The translations under genes and the position numbers were made by a program. 64,000 nt of DNA from Streptomyces sp. NBC_00102 (lineage in GTDB: Bacteria; Actinomycetota; Actinomycetes; Streptomycetales; Streptomycetaceae), in the NCBI RefSeq assembly GCF_026343115.1, contig NZ_JAPEMC010000001.1, positions 2,232,001 to 2,296,000 on the forward strand, in the 5' to 3' direction. Below, in pieces: positions 1 through 7,897 of this stretch; the first letter of the stretch is position 1, and each line of letters starts with the position of its first letter. The notes beneath the pieces are model-generated. The model had not been told where the DNA came from and did no database searches. It was given only the letters and a program-made list of their open reading frames with translations.

Positions 1-109
1 CAGATGGAAAACAACACAGCCTTTCGCGTCACTGCGGCCACGACAGACAATCAACAGATTCATTCACTGAGACCAGCCCATACCTGGCCCGCCCCCTAGG
101 AGCGTCCGG

Positions 110-964
110 TTGCCCGCGAGCAAGCACCACCAATGGAAGCCTCTTCCTGACACGGTCTCTTGTGCGAAGCGTCGGTTCGTCGCGCAGCTCAGAAAGGTTC
201 GTGAAGAAAGCCAGTGCACCCAGGCGGAGATCGCGCAAGCCATCCCGCTGGCCGCGAGCTCGCTGTCCAACCACCTGAACGGTGGCCGGGTACCCGAGGA
301 AGCTCATCTGGCCAGCCTCTTCGCGAACATCGAGACCGAGGTCATCGCCCGCGGCGGGCAGATGCCGTGCTCCCTCAGCACCCTGCTTGAACTGCGAGAG
401 AAAGCCCTGTTCAGGCACTGTGCGTGCTGTTCCCGGGATACGGCCGCCTCCGTGTCACTGTCGGAGACGTCTCCCGGAGGCGAAGCAGGGGAAGAGGAGC
501 CGCCGATTCCCCGCTCCGCACACCGGGTTCTGCCACGGCATCTCCGCACCCGCAGGTACGGCCGGCGGACCAAAATCGAGATACCGACGCGGACCGATGT
601 GCCGGTCCCCCTTCAGCAGGGGGACCGGCACACTTCCAGCTTTCTGGAAGAGACATGGCCGGCTGCAGTCAGCGAGCTCGCTGACACTCTGTCAACGAGC
701 CGGTACAGAGAGGCAGACATCATGATGTGGAGCGCCGCGACGAATCTCACCGCACATGATGTCCAGGTCTTCGTCGCCGGCTGCCGGGCCGCAGGGCTGG
801 AAGAGGCCGCCAACCAGGTCCTGACGACCGCCGCACGCCGAGACGCCCAGGCCGTCATCAGCATCGCTGCCGCGCTCCACGAGCAGAAGCAGTACGACGA
901 CGCTGGCCGCCTGCTGACAGCGGCGTCCCAGGCGCGCGAAGAAACCTTCACCCGGTCCAGATAA
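110..964 (+). CDS. Helix-turn-helix domain protein, accessory-type regulator
   Basis: 284 residues from a TTG start; an AGGAG at 98-102 sits 7 bases upstream and decides the start. Residues about 20-70 read as an XRE-like helix-turn-helix (RRFVAQLRKVREESQCTQ, then EIAQAIPLAASSLSNHLNG), the order seen in Streptomyces DNA-binding proteins that test whether a cell keeps or silences a function. The middle is low in structure with a CxxC-like HCACCSRD, and the last 90 residues are helical and Ala-rich with degenerate repeat-like character (AADLL/AAAL). Codon use is less GC-biased than in the neighbours, which suggests transfer. No partner gene is visible on the left because of the window edge. DNA binding is inferred; the target is unknown. 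Confidence 0.7.
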   Translation: MPASKHHQWKPLPDTVSCAKRRFVAQLRKVREESQCTQAEIAQAIPLAASSLSNHLNGGRVPEEAHLASLFANIETEVIARGGQMPCSLSTLLELREKALFRHCACCSRDTAASVSLSETSPGGEAGEEEPPIPRSAHRVLPRHLRTRRYGRRTKIEIPTRTDVPVPLQQGDRHTSSFLEETWPAAVSELADTLSTSRYREADIMMWSAATNLTAHDVQVFVAGCRAAGLEEAANQVLTTAARRDAQAVISIAAALHEQKQYDDAGRLLTAASQAREETFTRSR

Positions 965-1058
965 TGGGGATACGCGTGCAGCGGCCATCACCCGCCTGAA
1001 GTACCCCACCCCACAAATCCCCTGGCCCCAGCCGTGAGTCGCGTGCCAGAGTCGCCGT

Positions 1059-2084
1059 ATGACCATCAGATACCCCCGCCCCCTCCGCCCCGGTGACCGT
1101 GTCGCCGTCACCTCTCCCTCGTCCGGCGTTCCGGAGAGGCTCCGGGGGCGGTTCGACGCCGCGGTGCGGGTGGTGGAGGACCGGGGGTACGAGGTGGTGG
1201 TCGGGGCGTGCATGGACGGGTCCCGGCATGTCAGCGCGCCGGCGGGTGAACGGGCCGCCGAGTTCGAGGCGTTCCTGACCGATCCCGGCATTCGGGCCGT
1301 CGTGCCGCCGTGGGGCGGGGAGACGGCGATCGACGTGGTGCCGCTGATCGACTGGGAGAAGGTCGCCGCGGCCGAACCGACGTGGGTGGTCGGGTACTCG
1401 GACATAACGACGCTGATCACGCCGCTGACGCTGCTGTCCGGCACGGCGACCGTGCACGGCAGCAACCTCATGGACACGCCCTACCGGACGCCCGACGGCC
1501 TGCTCTCGTGGCTGGACGTCGTGGAGTCGGAGACTGGGAGCCGGTTCACCCAGTCCTCGCCCGGCCGGTACCGGTCCGCCGGCTGGGACGACTGGACCGG
1601 GAAGCCGGGGAACGACGACCTCGGCCTCGACACCGACGGCCGGTGGACCCGGCTCGACGGCGGCACCGGCGACGTGGACGTGACGGGGAGGCTCGTCGGC
1701 GGGTGCGTGGAGACGCTCGCCAATCTGGCGGGCAGCCGGTATCTGGACGTACGCGCCTTCGCCCGCGACCACGCGCCGGAGGGGCTCGTGGTCTACGTCG
1801 AGGCGTGTGAGGACAACGCCTTCACCATCTGCCGCAACCTCCACGGCCTGCGGATCAACGGCTTCTTCGACCACGCCAACGCCGTGCTCGTCGGCCGTAC
1901 TTCGGCCCCCGACGATGCCACCATGACGCAGCACGAGGCGGTGGTGGACGCCCTCGGGATGCTGGGCGTACCGATCGTCGCCGACGTCGAGTGCGGCCAT
2001 GTGTCCCCGCGCATGCCGTTCGTGAACGGTGCCCTGACCCGGGTCGTCCACATGTCGGGCCGCAGTGACGTGATCCAGAGCCTG

Positions 2085-2090
<6 letters not shown>
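1059..2090 (+). CDS. S66-family peptidase (LD-carboxypeptidase / MccF-like)
   Basis: 343 residues. The N-terminal PLRPGDRVAVTSPSSG, the GGETAIDVVPLIDW segment and the GYSD nucleophile elbow (Ser114) are typical of the S66 family, whose Ser-Glu-His enzymes cleave L,D-peptide bonds in muropeptides or inactivate microcin C-type peptides. The later YVEACEDN and VECGHVSPRMPF segments fit the Glu and His of the triad. No signal peptide is visible, so it should act in the cytoplasm. It stands alone; the MccF-like branch is suggested by the length and the G-G-E-T segment but muropeptide recycling is equally possible. The stop codon lies inside a hexanucleotide repeat. Confidence 0.85.
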
Positions 2091-2148
<58 letters not shown>

Positions 2149-2206
2149 GAGCCGTGCCCGGGAAACGGGGTGGCTCCGGCCCCGACTCCCGTGCTGCACT
2201 GCCTCC

Positions 2207-2581
2207 ATGACCCTGAGCGTGGACGTGTTCCTGCTGGACGAGGACGGCGAGTCGCACGTGCAGGAGGTCCCCGAGGGCAGCTCGGACCTGGCAGGTCCGG
2301 AGGTCTGGCGGACGGCCGTCTGGGGGGCGGAGGCGGTACGGGCGCTCGGGGCTCGGTTCTTCCCCCGGCTCGTCGGCGGATGGCTCGTCGCGCAGCCCGA
2401 CGAGGTGATCGGGCTGCTGGACGAGTGCGCGCTGCTGCGGAGGAGCCTTGCTCCGATCGCCCGGGGCACGGCGCAGGGCGACTGCCCGGACGGTGTGCGG
2501 GCGATCGGCGACCGGCTCACGAACATCGAGGCGGCCTGCCACCGGGCCCTGGCGATCGGCGGGGGCGTCCTCGTCTGGTGA
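2207..2581 (+). CDS. Conserved hypothetical protein
   Basis: 124 residues beginning MTLSVDVFLLDEDGE. I do not recognise the family. The sequence is acidic near the start, has no signal peptide or obvious membrane segment, and ends in a helical stretch that contains two cysteines (LLDECALLRR and EAACHRAL). Codon use is that of a real Streptomyces gene with GC third positions. It lies 116 bases after the S66 peptidase on the same strand, and a repeat-rich gap of 341 bases separates it from the next gene, so it is probably its own unit. Small Streptomyces proteins of this type are often annotated only as hypothetical. Confidence 0.7.
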   Translation: MTLSVDVFLLDEDGESHVQEVPEGSSDLAGPEVWRTAVWGAEAVRALGARFFPRLVGGWLVAQPDEVIGLLDECALLRRSLAPIARGTAQGDCPDGVRAIGDRLTNIEAACHRALAIGGGVLVW

Positions 2582-2922
2582 GGGCTCCCCCGGCACCCCA
2601 CACCGAGCCCGGCCCACGTGTCCCGGCCCGGCGCCCCCACCCTCGGCACCCCAGACCGAGCCCGGCCCGGCGCCCCCACCCCGGCACCCCGGCGCGACCC
2701 GGGACGTGCCCGCGCTCCCACCGCCCACCGCACGCCCCACCGCACGCCCTGCTCACCGCGCTCACCTGTGGTTACGTTGATGGACGCACTGCGGCCCGCC
2801 GGGGCTCCGCAGGGACAGGGGAGAGCCCGGTCCGGATCGCGGTGTGTGCTCCACCGGGCCGCGCCGGGCCAGACCTGGCGGGCCCGCCGGAGCCAGTCGT
2901 ACCCCGAACCGGAGGTTCCGGC
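2582..2922. other. Intergenic region with GC-rich direct repeats
   Basis: A 341-base gap with no convincing gene. It holds two copies of a 21-base GC-only unit (2622-2642 and 2661-2681) and two copies of a related GGCACCCC-plus-ACCGAGCCCGG unit (2592-2614 and 2645-2667). The right end carries the ribosome-binding site GGAGG (2911-2915) of the next gene. Confidence 0.7.
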
Positions 2923-3369
2923 ATGACCGTCTCCCGTACCGCCTCCTCATCCGTTCCTCCCGCGCGCCCGTCAGCCCGCAGGCGCCGTGTCGTCGCCCTC
3001 GCGGGTGCCGCGGCGCTGACCCTGGGGGCCCTCGCGGTCGCACCCGGGGCTGCCGCCGCCCCGGAGACGGCCGCGCCCACCGTGGCCGCCGTGCCGGGCG
3101 GGTGCGCGTACACCGCCACCTCGAACCGGCCGGTGCTCCGGTCCGGCAGCAGCGGGGCCGCGGTGAAGCAGGCGCAGTGCCTGAGCAACGTGTGGGGCGG
3201 GCTGGTGCCGAAGCTCAAGGTGGACGGGAAGTTCGGGGCGGCCACGCAGACGAAGATCAAGTGGATCCAGGGGTGTCACGGGCTGCGTGAGGACGGCGTG
3301 ATCGGCGCGCTGACGTGGGAGGCGCTGTACTACCCGGTGCCCGACTGCTACGACACGTATCCGTCCTGA
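2923..3369 (+). CDS. Secreted peptidoglycan-binding domain protein
   Basis: 148 residues. The start is set by GGAGG 7 bases upstream of the ATG. Residues 1-45 form a signal peptide with a run of arginines, a long Ala/Leu/Gly core and AxA cleavage sites. The mature part is one PG_binding_1 domain: PVLRSGSSGAAVKQAQ, VDGKFGAATQTKIKWIQ and EDGVIGALTWEAL are the standard repeats. Three cysteines near the start, middle and end of the mature chain could form disulfides outside the cell. No catalytic domain is attached, so it most likely binds the wall rather than cutting it. The last 22 bases overlap the end of the convergent tetR gene. Confidence 0.88.
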   Translation: MTVSRTASSSVPPARPSARRRRVVALAGAAALTLGALAVAPGAAAAPETAAPTVAAVPGGCAYTATSNRPVLRSGSSGAAVKQAQCLSNVWGGLVPKLKVDGKFGAATQTKIKWIQGCHGLREDGVIGALTWEALYYPVPDCYDTYPS

Positions 3370-4046
3370 CTCCCGCCGTCCGGCCGGCCCACCCCGTCCG
3401 GCCGGCCCACCCCGTCCGCCCCCGTGACCAGGGTCTGGAGCGCCGGCGCGTAGAGGTCCGCGAGGCGCTCCGGGGTGGTGCGGGATCCCTCCCCCTCGGG
3501 GTGCAGGGCGAGGGCCGCGCCGAGGCCGAGGAGTTGGCCCGCGACGAGTTCGGCACGGAGCCGGCCGTCGGGCCCCGGCAGCCGCGCGGCCAGCCGGTCG
3601 GTGACCTGCTCGTGGAACCGGTGCCGCAGCAGGACGCGTTCGTCGCGGTTGCCCAGCGAGAAGACCACCCGCAGGAAAGGGTCCGAGCCGGATGCCCGGC
3701 GGCGGCGCACGAGTGTGAGCACCATGTGCCGGCCCAACCGGTCCAACGGGGCGTCGAAGATCGCGTCGGCCTCGGGGCCGAAGTCGGCGACGGCGTTGAA
3801 GAGCTCGTCCTTGCGGCCGAAGTGCTTGACCACCAGGGACGGGCTCACTCCGGCGTCGGCCGCGATGCCCCTGATGGTGACCTCGGCGTACGGGTTCCGC
3901 ATGAACGCCCGCCGGGCCGCCAGCAGGATCGCCGCCTTGCCGCTGCCGGAGTCCGGCGCCACCGATGCCTCCGGGCGAGACCCCGCCGGCTCCGGTGATC
4001 CGTGCGGTCCCGGCGGTACGGCGTGCGCTGCGGCCCGACCGGTCAT
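3348..4046 (-). CDS. TetR-family transcriptional regulator
   Basis: 232 residues. After a disordered Pro/Ala-rich N-terminus, residues about 36-85 form the TetR helix-turn-helix (ILLAARRAFMRNPYAEVTIR, then IAADAGVSPSLVVKHFGRKDELF). The C-terminal half is the usual helical ligand and dimer domain, ending in a short VGRPDG duplication. Its ATG overlaps the TGA of the upstream MFS gene as ATGA, so the two are translationally coupled; a ribosome site AGGAGG lies inside the end of the MFS gene. It is most likely the local repressor of the efflux operon, acting at the palindrome at 5672-5714. The effector is probably the pump's substrate. Confidence 0.92.
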   Translation of the reverse strand: MTGRAAAHAVPPGPHGSPEPAGSRPEASVAPDSGSGKAAILLAARRAFMRNPYAEVTIRGIAADAGVSPSLVVKHFGRKDELFNAVADFGPEADAIFDAPLDRLGRHMVLTLVRRRRASGSDPFLRVVFSLGNRDERVLLRHRFHEQVTDRLAARLPGPDGRLRAELVAGQLLGLGAALALHPEGEGSRTTPERLADLYAPALQTLVTGADGVGRPDGVGRPDGGSQDGYVS

Positions 4047-5578
4047 GCGCCCTCCTGAATGGCTGCGGCCGGCGCACCTGCCTTCCGGTCCGCCCGCTTG
4101 TTCGTACCTTCGACCGTACCCGTCTTCGCACCACCCGTTCCCGGCAGCAGCAGCGTGACCAGCAGCGCGAGCACGGCGGCGGCTCCGGCGATCAGGAAGA
4201 CCAGCTGGTACGCGTGGAGCGTCGGGGCGGTGAGGCCGCCGACCTCGAAGGTGACGTTGCTCAGCACGGCGGCGACGGCGGCGCTGCAGAAGGCCTGGCC
4301 GACCGAGCGCATCAGGGTGTTCAGCCCGTTCGCGGCGCCGGTCTCGCTGACCGGTACCGCCCGCATCACCAGTGCGGGGAGCGCGGAGTAGGCGATGGCG
4401 GTGCCCGCCGCGACGACGGTCGCGCCGGCCACGATCGTCCAGAGGCTGTGGCTGGTGAAGTAACGGACGCCGTATCCGACGGCGATGATCACCGAGGCCA
4501 GCGCCAGGCTGACCTTCGGCCCGTACGCGCCGGAGATGCGCGCCGAGACGGGCGACAGCAGCACCATGGCGACCCCGCCGGGCAGCAGGCAGAGCCCGCT
4601 GACGACGATCGAGGCGCCGAGTCCGTACCCGGTGACCTTCGGTTCCTGCACCATCTGCCCGGTCACCAGGGAGTTGGCGTAGAAGGCGAAGCCGATGAGG
4701 AGCGCCGCGAGGTTGGCGTAGAGGACGGCGGGGCGGGCGGAGACCCGGAGGTCGACCATCGGGCTCGCCGCGCGGAGTTCGTACACGCCCCAGAGCAGCC
4801 CGATGACCACGGCGGCGACCAGGAGGCCGAGGGTGGCCGGGGAGGTCCAGCCCCAGTCGCCGCCCTGGGTGACGGGGAGCAGCAGGCAGACGAGTACGGC
4901 GGCGAGCCCGAGCCCGCCGACCGCGTCGAAGCGGCCCCGGTCGCGCACCGGTGACTCCGGCACGAAGAGGAACACCAGCACGATGTCGATCAGGGCGATC
5001 ACGCCGGACACCCAGAACATGGTGTGCCAGTCGAAGTGCTCCACGACGAACGCGGCGACCGGTACGCCCACGGCCGCGCCGATCCCGAGCGTGGAGCTCA
5101 TCAGGGCGACGGCCGGCAGCACGCGCTCCGGGGGGAGTTCGTCGCGCAGGATGCTGATGCCCAGCGGTACGACGGCGAGCGCCGCGCCCTGGAGCGCGCG
5201 GCCGGTGATGAGGACGCCGATGTGGGAGCTGATCGCGCAGAGCACGGAACCGGCGAGGAGCGAGACGAGCGAGGCGAGCAGCACGCGTCGCTTGCCGTAC
5301 ATGTCTCCGACGCGGCCGAGGACCGGGGTGAAGACCGCTCCGGTCAGCAGGGTGATGGTCACGAGCCAGCTCGCGGCGGACGGGGTGGCGCCGGTGAGCT
5401 CCGGGATGTGCGGCAGCAGCGGGACGACGAGCGTCTGCATGACCGCGACGACGACGCCGCAGAAGGCGAGGATGGCCATCGCCAGGCTGGGCGACTTCGG
5501 GACTCCGGCGCCCTTTCCGGCAGTCGGGGCGGTGGGCCGGGCGGGCGTCGGGGGCGGGGTGGGTATGTCCGCTGGCAT
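4043..5578 (-). CDS. MFS drug efflux transporter, DHA2 (EmrB/QacA-like) family
   Basis: 511 residues with about 14 hydrophobic segments, the number of the DHA2 drug:proton antiporters. Motif A is visible as GRVGDMYGKRR in the second-third helix loop, and motif C-like sequence follows (GIGAAVGVPVAAF). The start MPADIPTPP is preceded by CGGAGAACGC, and a longer frame further upstream would translate a 9-base tandem repeat, so I reject it. It is the first gene of a two-gene unit with tetR, joined by an ATGA overlap. The role is proton-driven export of a hydrophobic or cationic toxic compound from the cytoplasmic membrane; the substrate cannot be read. Confidence 0.92.
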   Translation of the reverse strand: MPADIPTPPPTPARPTAPTAGKGAGVPKSPSLAMAILAFCGVVVAVMQTLVVPLLPHIPELTGATPSAASWLVTITLLTGAVFTPVLGRVGDMYGKRRVLLASLVSLLAGSVLCAISSHIGVLITGRALQGAALAVVPLGISILRDELPPERVLPAVALMSSTLGIGAAVGVPVAAFVVEHFDWHTMFWVSGVIALIDIVLVFLFVPESPVRDRGRFDAVGGLGLAAVLVCLLLPVTQGGDWGWTSPATLGLLVAAVVIGLLWGVYELRAASPMVDLRVSARPAVLYANLAALLIGFAFYANSLVTGQMVQEPKVTGYGLGASIVVSGLCLLPGGVAMVLLSPVSARISGAYGPKVSLALASVIIAVGYGVRYFTSHSLWTIVAGATVVAAGTAIAYSALPALVMRAVPVSETGAANGLNTLMRSVGQAFCSAAVAAVLSNVTFEVGGLTAPTLHAYQLVFLIAGAAAVLALLVTLLLPGTGGAKTGTVEGTNKRADRKAGAPAAAIQEGA

Positions 5579-5592
5579 GCGTTCTCCGGGAA

Positions 5593-5655
5593 GGCGGTGA
5601 GGGCGGTGAAGGCGGTGAAGGCGGTGAGGGCGGTGAAGGCGGTGAGGGCGGTGAG
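5593..5655. repeat. Nine-base tandem repeat GGCGGTGAR x7
   Basis: Seven consecutive units that differ only at the last base (A or G). It lies in the leader of the MFS gene, between the start codon at 5578 and the palindrome at 5672-5714, so the transcript of the efflux operon probably contains it. Confidence 0.95.
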
Positions 5656-5671
5656 GGCGGGCACGCCCGAC

Positions 5672-5714
5672 GGGTGCACAGGCGTTCACCCCCAGGGTAA
5701 ACGCCTGTGCACCC
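5672..5714. promoter_or_regulatory. Long inverted repeat, candidate TetR operator
   Basis: Two 18-base arms, 5672-5689 and 5697-5714, are complementary with one mismatch and are separated by 7 bases. The arm core is GTGCACAGGCGTT. No gene ends here: the MFS gene starts to the left and a small membrane protein gene to the right, so a terminator is unlikely. An operator bound by the TetR protein of the operon is the simplest reading. Confidence 0.6.
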
Positions 5715-5830
5715 CTGTGTCCCCGGGGTCCGTGGTTCGGGCACGTATCGGCGCGTTAGCCTCGGAATCCCCGGACGCGGGACGCGTCGGCACGGGGCCT
5801 GACGACAACACGAAAGCGAAGGTGCCTGCC

Positions 5831-6133
5831 ATGGCGAAGATTCCGGCAGCGGCGGTGGCGGCGAGCGGGCTCGTCGGCGGTTACGGGGTGGCCCGGTGGA
5901 CCCGGAAGCGGCCCCTGGGCGGCGCCGCGCTCGCCGTCGCCGGGGCGGCCGCCGCGTACGAGTGGAACAGGACGGCCGGCCCCCGCGCCGCCGCCGGGCT
6001 GACCACGGCGTACGTCGCCGCCTTCGCCGGCTCGCACGTGCTCGCCAAGAAGCTCGGCGCCTGGCCCGCCGTCTTCACCGTCGCCGGCGGGGTCGCCGCC
6101 GCCTCCTGGGCCGTCACCCGCCGCGCGGCCTGA
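5831..6133 (+). CDS. Small hydrophobic membrane protein
   Basis: 100 residues, MAKIPAAAVAASG onward. Three to four hydrophobic Ala/Gly/Val-rich segments are separated by basic clusters (RWTRKRPLGG, KKLGAW, TRRAA), so it is very likely an integral membrane protein with positive-inside loops. I do not recognise a family. A GAAGG lies about 10 bases before the ATG. It is divergent from the MFS/tetR operon and shares the intergenic region with the palindrome, so regulation by the TetR protein is possible. It ends in a convergent terminator facing the DUF445 gene. Confidence 0.7.
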   Translation: MAKIPAAAVAASGLVGGYGVARWTRKRPLGGAALAVAGAAAAYEWNRTAGPRAAAGLTTAYVAAFAGSHVLAKKLGAWPAVFTVAGGVAAASWAVTRRAA

Positions 6134-6153
6134 GCGACCCGGGGCACCCCGGT

Positions 6154-6198
6154 CGTCCCGGTCGCCGGGCGGGAACACCACCCCCGGCGACCGGGACG
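6154..6198. terminator. Bidirectional stem-loop terminator
   Basis: A perfect 16-bp stem (6154-6169 with 6183-6198) and a 13-base loop lie between the convergent ends of the small membrane protein gene and the DUF445 gene. Confidence 0.75.
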
Positions 6199-6221
6199 GA
6201 CATGACGTGCGGATCCCGGCC

Positions 6222-7691
6222 TTATCCCCCCAGGGCCCGCGACACCGTGTAGATCGCGAGTCCGGCGAGCGCGCCGACCACCGTGCCGTTGATCCGGATG
6301 AACTGGAGGTCCCGGCCGATGTGGGCCTCGATCTTCCTCGACGTCTGGTCGGCGTCCCAGCCCGCCACGGTGTCGCTGATCAGCGAGGTGATCTCGGTGC
6401 GGTAGGTGGTGACGACGTAGGCCGCCGCGTCCTCCAGCCACCCCTCCAGCTTGGCCTGAAGCCGCTGGTCCGTGGCGAGGCGGGCGCCCAGGGACATCAG
6501 TGAGGCCCGCGCCCGCAGCCGCAGTTCGCTCCGCTCGTCCTCGGCCGCCGCGAGGATCATCGTGCGTACGGAGGACCAGACGGAGGCGATCACGTCCTGC
6601 ACCTCGCGGCGCCCCAGGATCTCCGACTTCAGCCGCTCCACCCGCTCCCGGGTGTCCGGGTCCGTCTGGAGGTCGGCGGCGAAGTCCGCCAGGAACGTGT
6701 CGATGGAGTCGCGCGCCGGGTGGCCCGGCATGTCCCGCATCTCCGTGACGAACCGCAGCAGTTCCTTGTAGACCCGCTCCCCCACGCGCTTGTCGACGAA
6801 TCTCGGGGTCCAGCCGGGCGCACCGCCCTGCACCGCGTCCATCACCGCGTCACCGTGCAGAACCAGCCAGTCGTGCGCGCGGACGCAGACCAGGTCCACG
6901 ACCTTGCGGTGACCGCCGTCGGCCACCACCTTCTCCAGCATCTTCCCGAGCCCGGGGCCCACCTCCACCGCGTCGGCCCGCCGGGTGATCGCCTCACCGA
7001 CGATGGCCTGTACGTCGGCGTCCCGCAGCACGGTCAGCGCCCCGCGCAGCGCCGTCGCCAGTTCGGCGGTGACCCGGTCGGCGTGGGCCGGTTCCGCGAG
7101 CCAGGCGCCGACCCGCCCGCCGACGCCCAGCGCGTGGATACGGCCCCGCACCACGTCCGCGGAGAGGAAGTTCTCGCCCACGAACGAACCCAGCGACGCC
7201 CCCAGTTGGTCCTTCTTCGTCGGGATGATCGCGGTGTGCGGGATGGGCAGGCCGAGCGGCCGCCGGAAGAGAGCCGTCACGGCGAACCAGTCGGCGAGCG
7301 CACCCACCATGCCCGCCTCGGCCGCGGCGGCGACGTAGCCGGGCCAGCCGCCCACACCGGAGTTCTTCGCCCAGGTGGCGAGCGTGTAGACGACCGCGAC
7401 CAGCAGCAACAGCCCGGTGGCGGTGATCTTCATCCGGCGCACCCCGCGCCGTTTCTCCTCGTCGGCGGCGGTGTACGCGAAGGCGGCCAGGGGCGCGGCG
7501 GCCCGTCCGGCGCCGCGCGGAGCCCGTGCCGTACCGTCGGCAGCGACGCCGTCCGGGCCACCGCCGGGGCCCGCCCCGGCGCCCCGGCCCTCCGTCACGC
7601 CGGCCGGGGCTCCCGTCCTCCCGCCGTGATCCGGATGAGCGTCCGTGCCGTGTTCCGGCCCCGTGCCCGCGCCCGGTTCATTACCATCCAC
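6222..7691 (-). CDS. DUF445 family membrane protein
   Basis: 489 residues from a GTG; shorter starts are possible because the first 90 residues are low-complexity Gly/Ala/Pro. The DUF445 domain begins around MKITATGLLLLVAVVYTLAT, with AGMVGALADWFAVTALFRRP and a later matching segment before the C-terminal helix INGTVVGALAGLAIYTVSRA. Family members have one N-terminal and one C-terminal membrane helix with a long helical region between. The function of DUF445 proteins is not settled; links to envelope integrity have been suggested. It is monocistronic here, with a terminator at its end, and it is divergent from the SGNH hydrolase gene. Confidence 0.82.
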   Translation of the reverse strand: MDGNEPGAGTGPEHGTDAHPDHGGRTGAPAGVTEGRGAGAGPGGGPDGVAADGTARAPRGAGRAAAPLAAFAYTAADEEKRRGVRRMKITATGLLLLVAVVYTLATWAKNSGVGGWPGYVAAAAEAGMVGALADWFAVTALFRRPLGLPIPHTAIIPTKKDQLGASLGSFVGENFLSADVVRGRIHALGVGGRVGAWLAEPAHADRVTAELATALRGALTVLRDADVQAIVGEAITRRADAVEVGPGLGKMLEKVVADGGHRKVVDLVCVRAHDWLVLHGDAVMDAVQGGAPGWTPRFVDKRVGERVYKELLRFVTEMRDMPGHPARDSIDTFLADFAADLQTDPDTRERVERLKSEILGRREVQDVIASVWSSVRTMILAAAEDERSELRLRARASLMSLGARLATDQRLQAKLEGWLEDAAAYVVTTYRTEITSLISDTVAGWDADQTSRKIEAHIGRDLQFIRINGTVVGALAGLAIYTVSRALGG

Positions 7692-7897
7692 CGCGTCCCG
7701 CCTCGCTTTCTGCCGTGTACCGGTCCGCCGTACGCCCGGTCGCCCCGACCGCGCCACCCGTTCGCGTACACGTCTTCCCCCCGCTGTACGCATTGTCCCC
7801 ACTGTCCTACTCCCGGGCCGCCCGCCCAGTTCCCGGCGGCCCGTCGCACACCGGCTTCCCCGGCCCCCGGGGCCGAGCACGAGGAGACGTACCGCAC

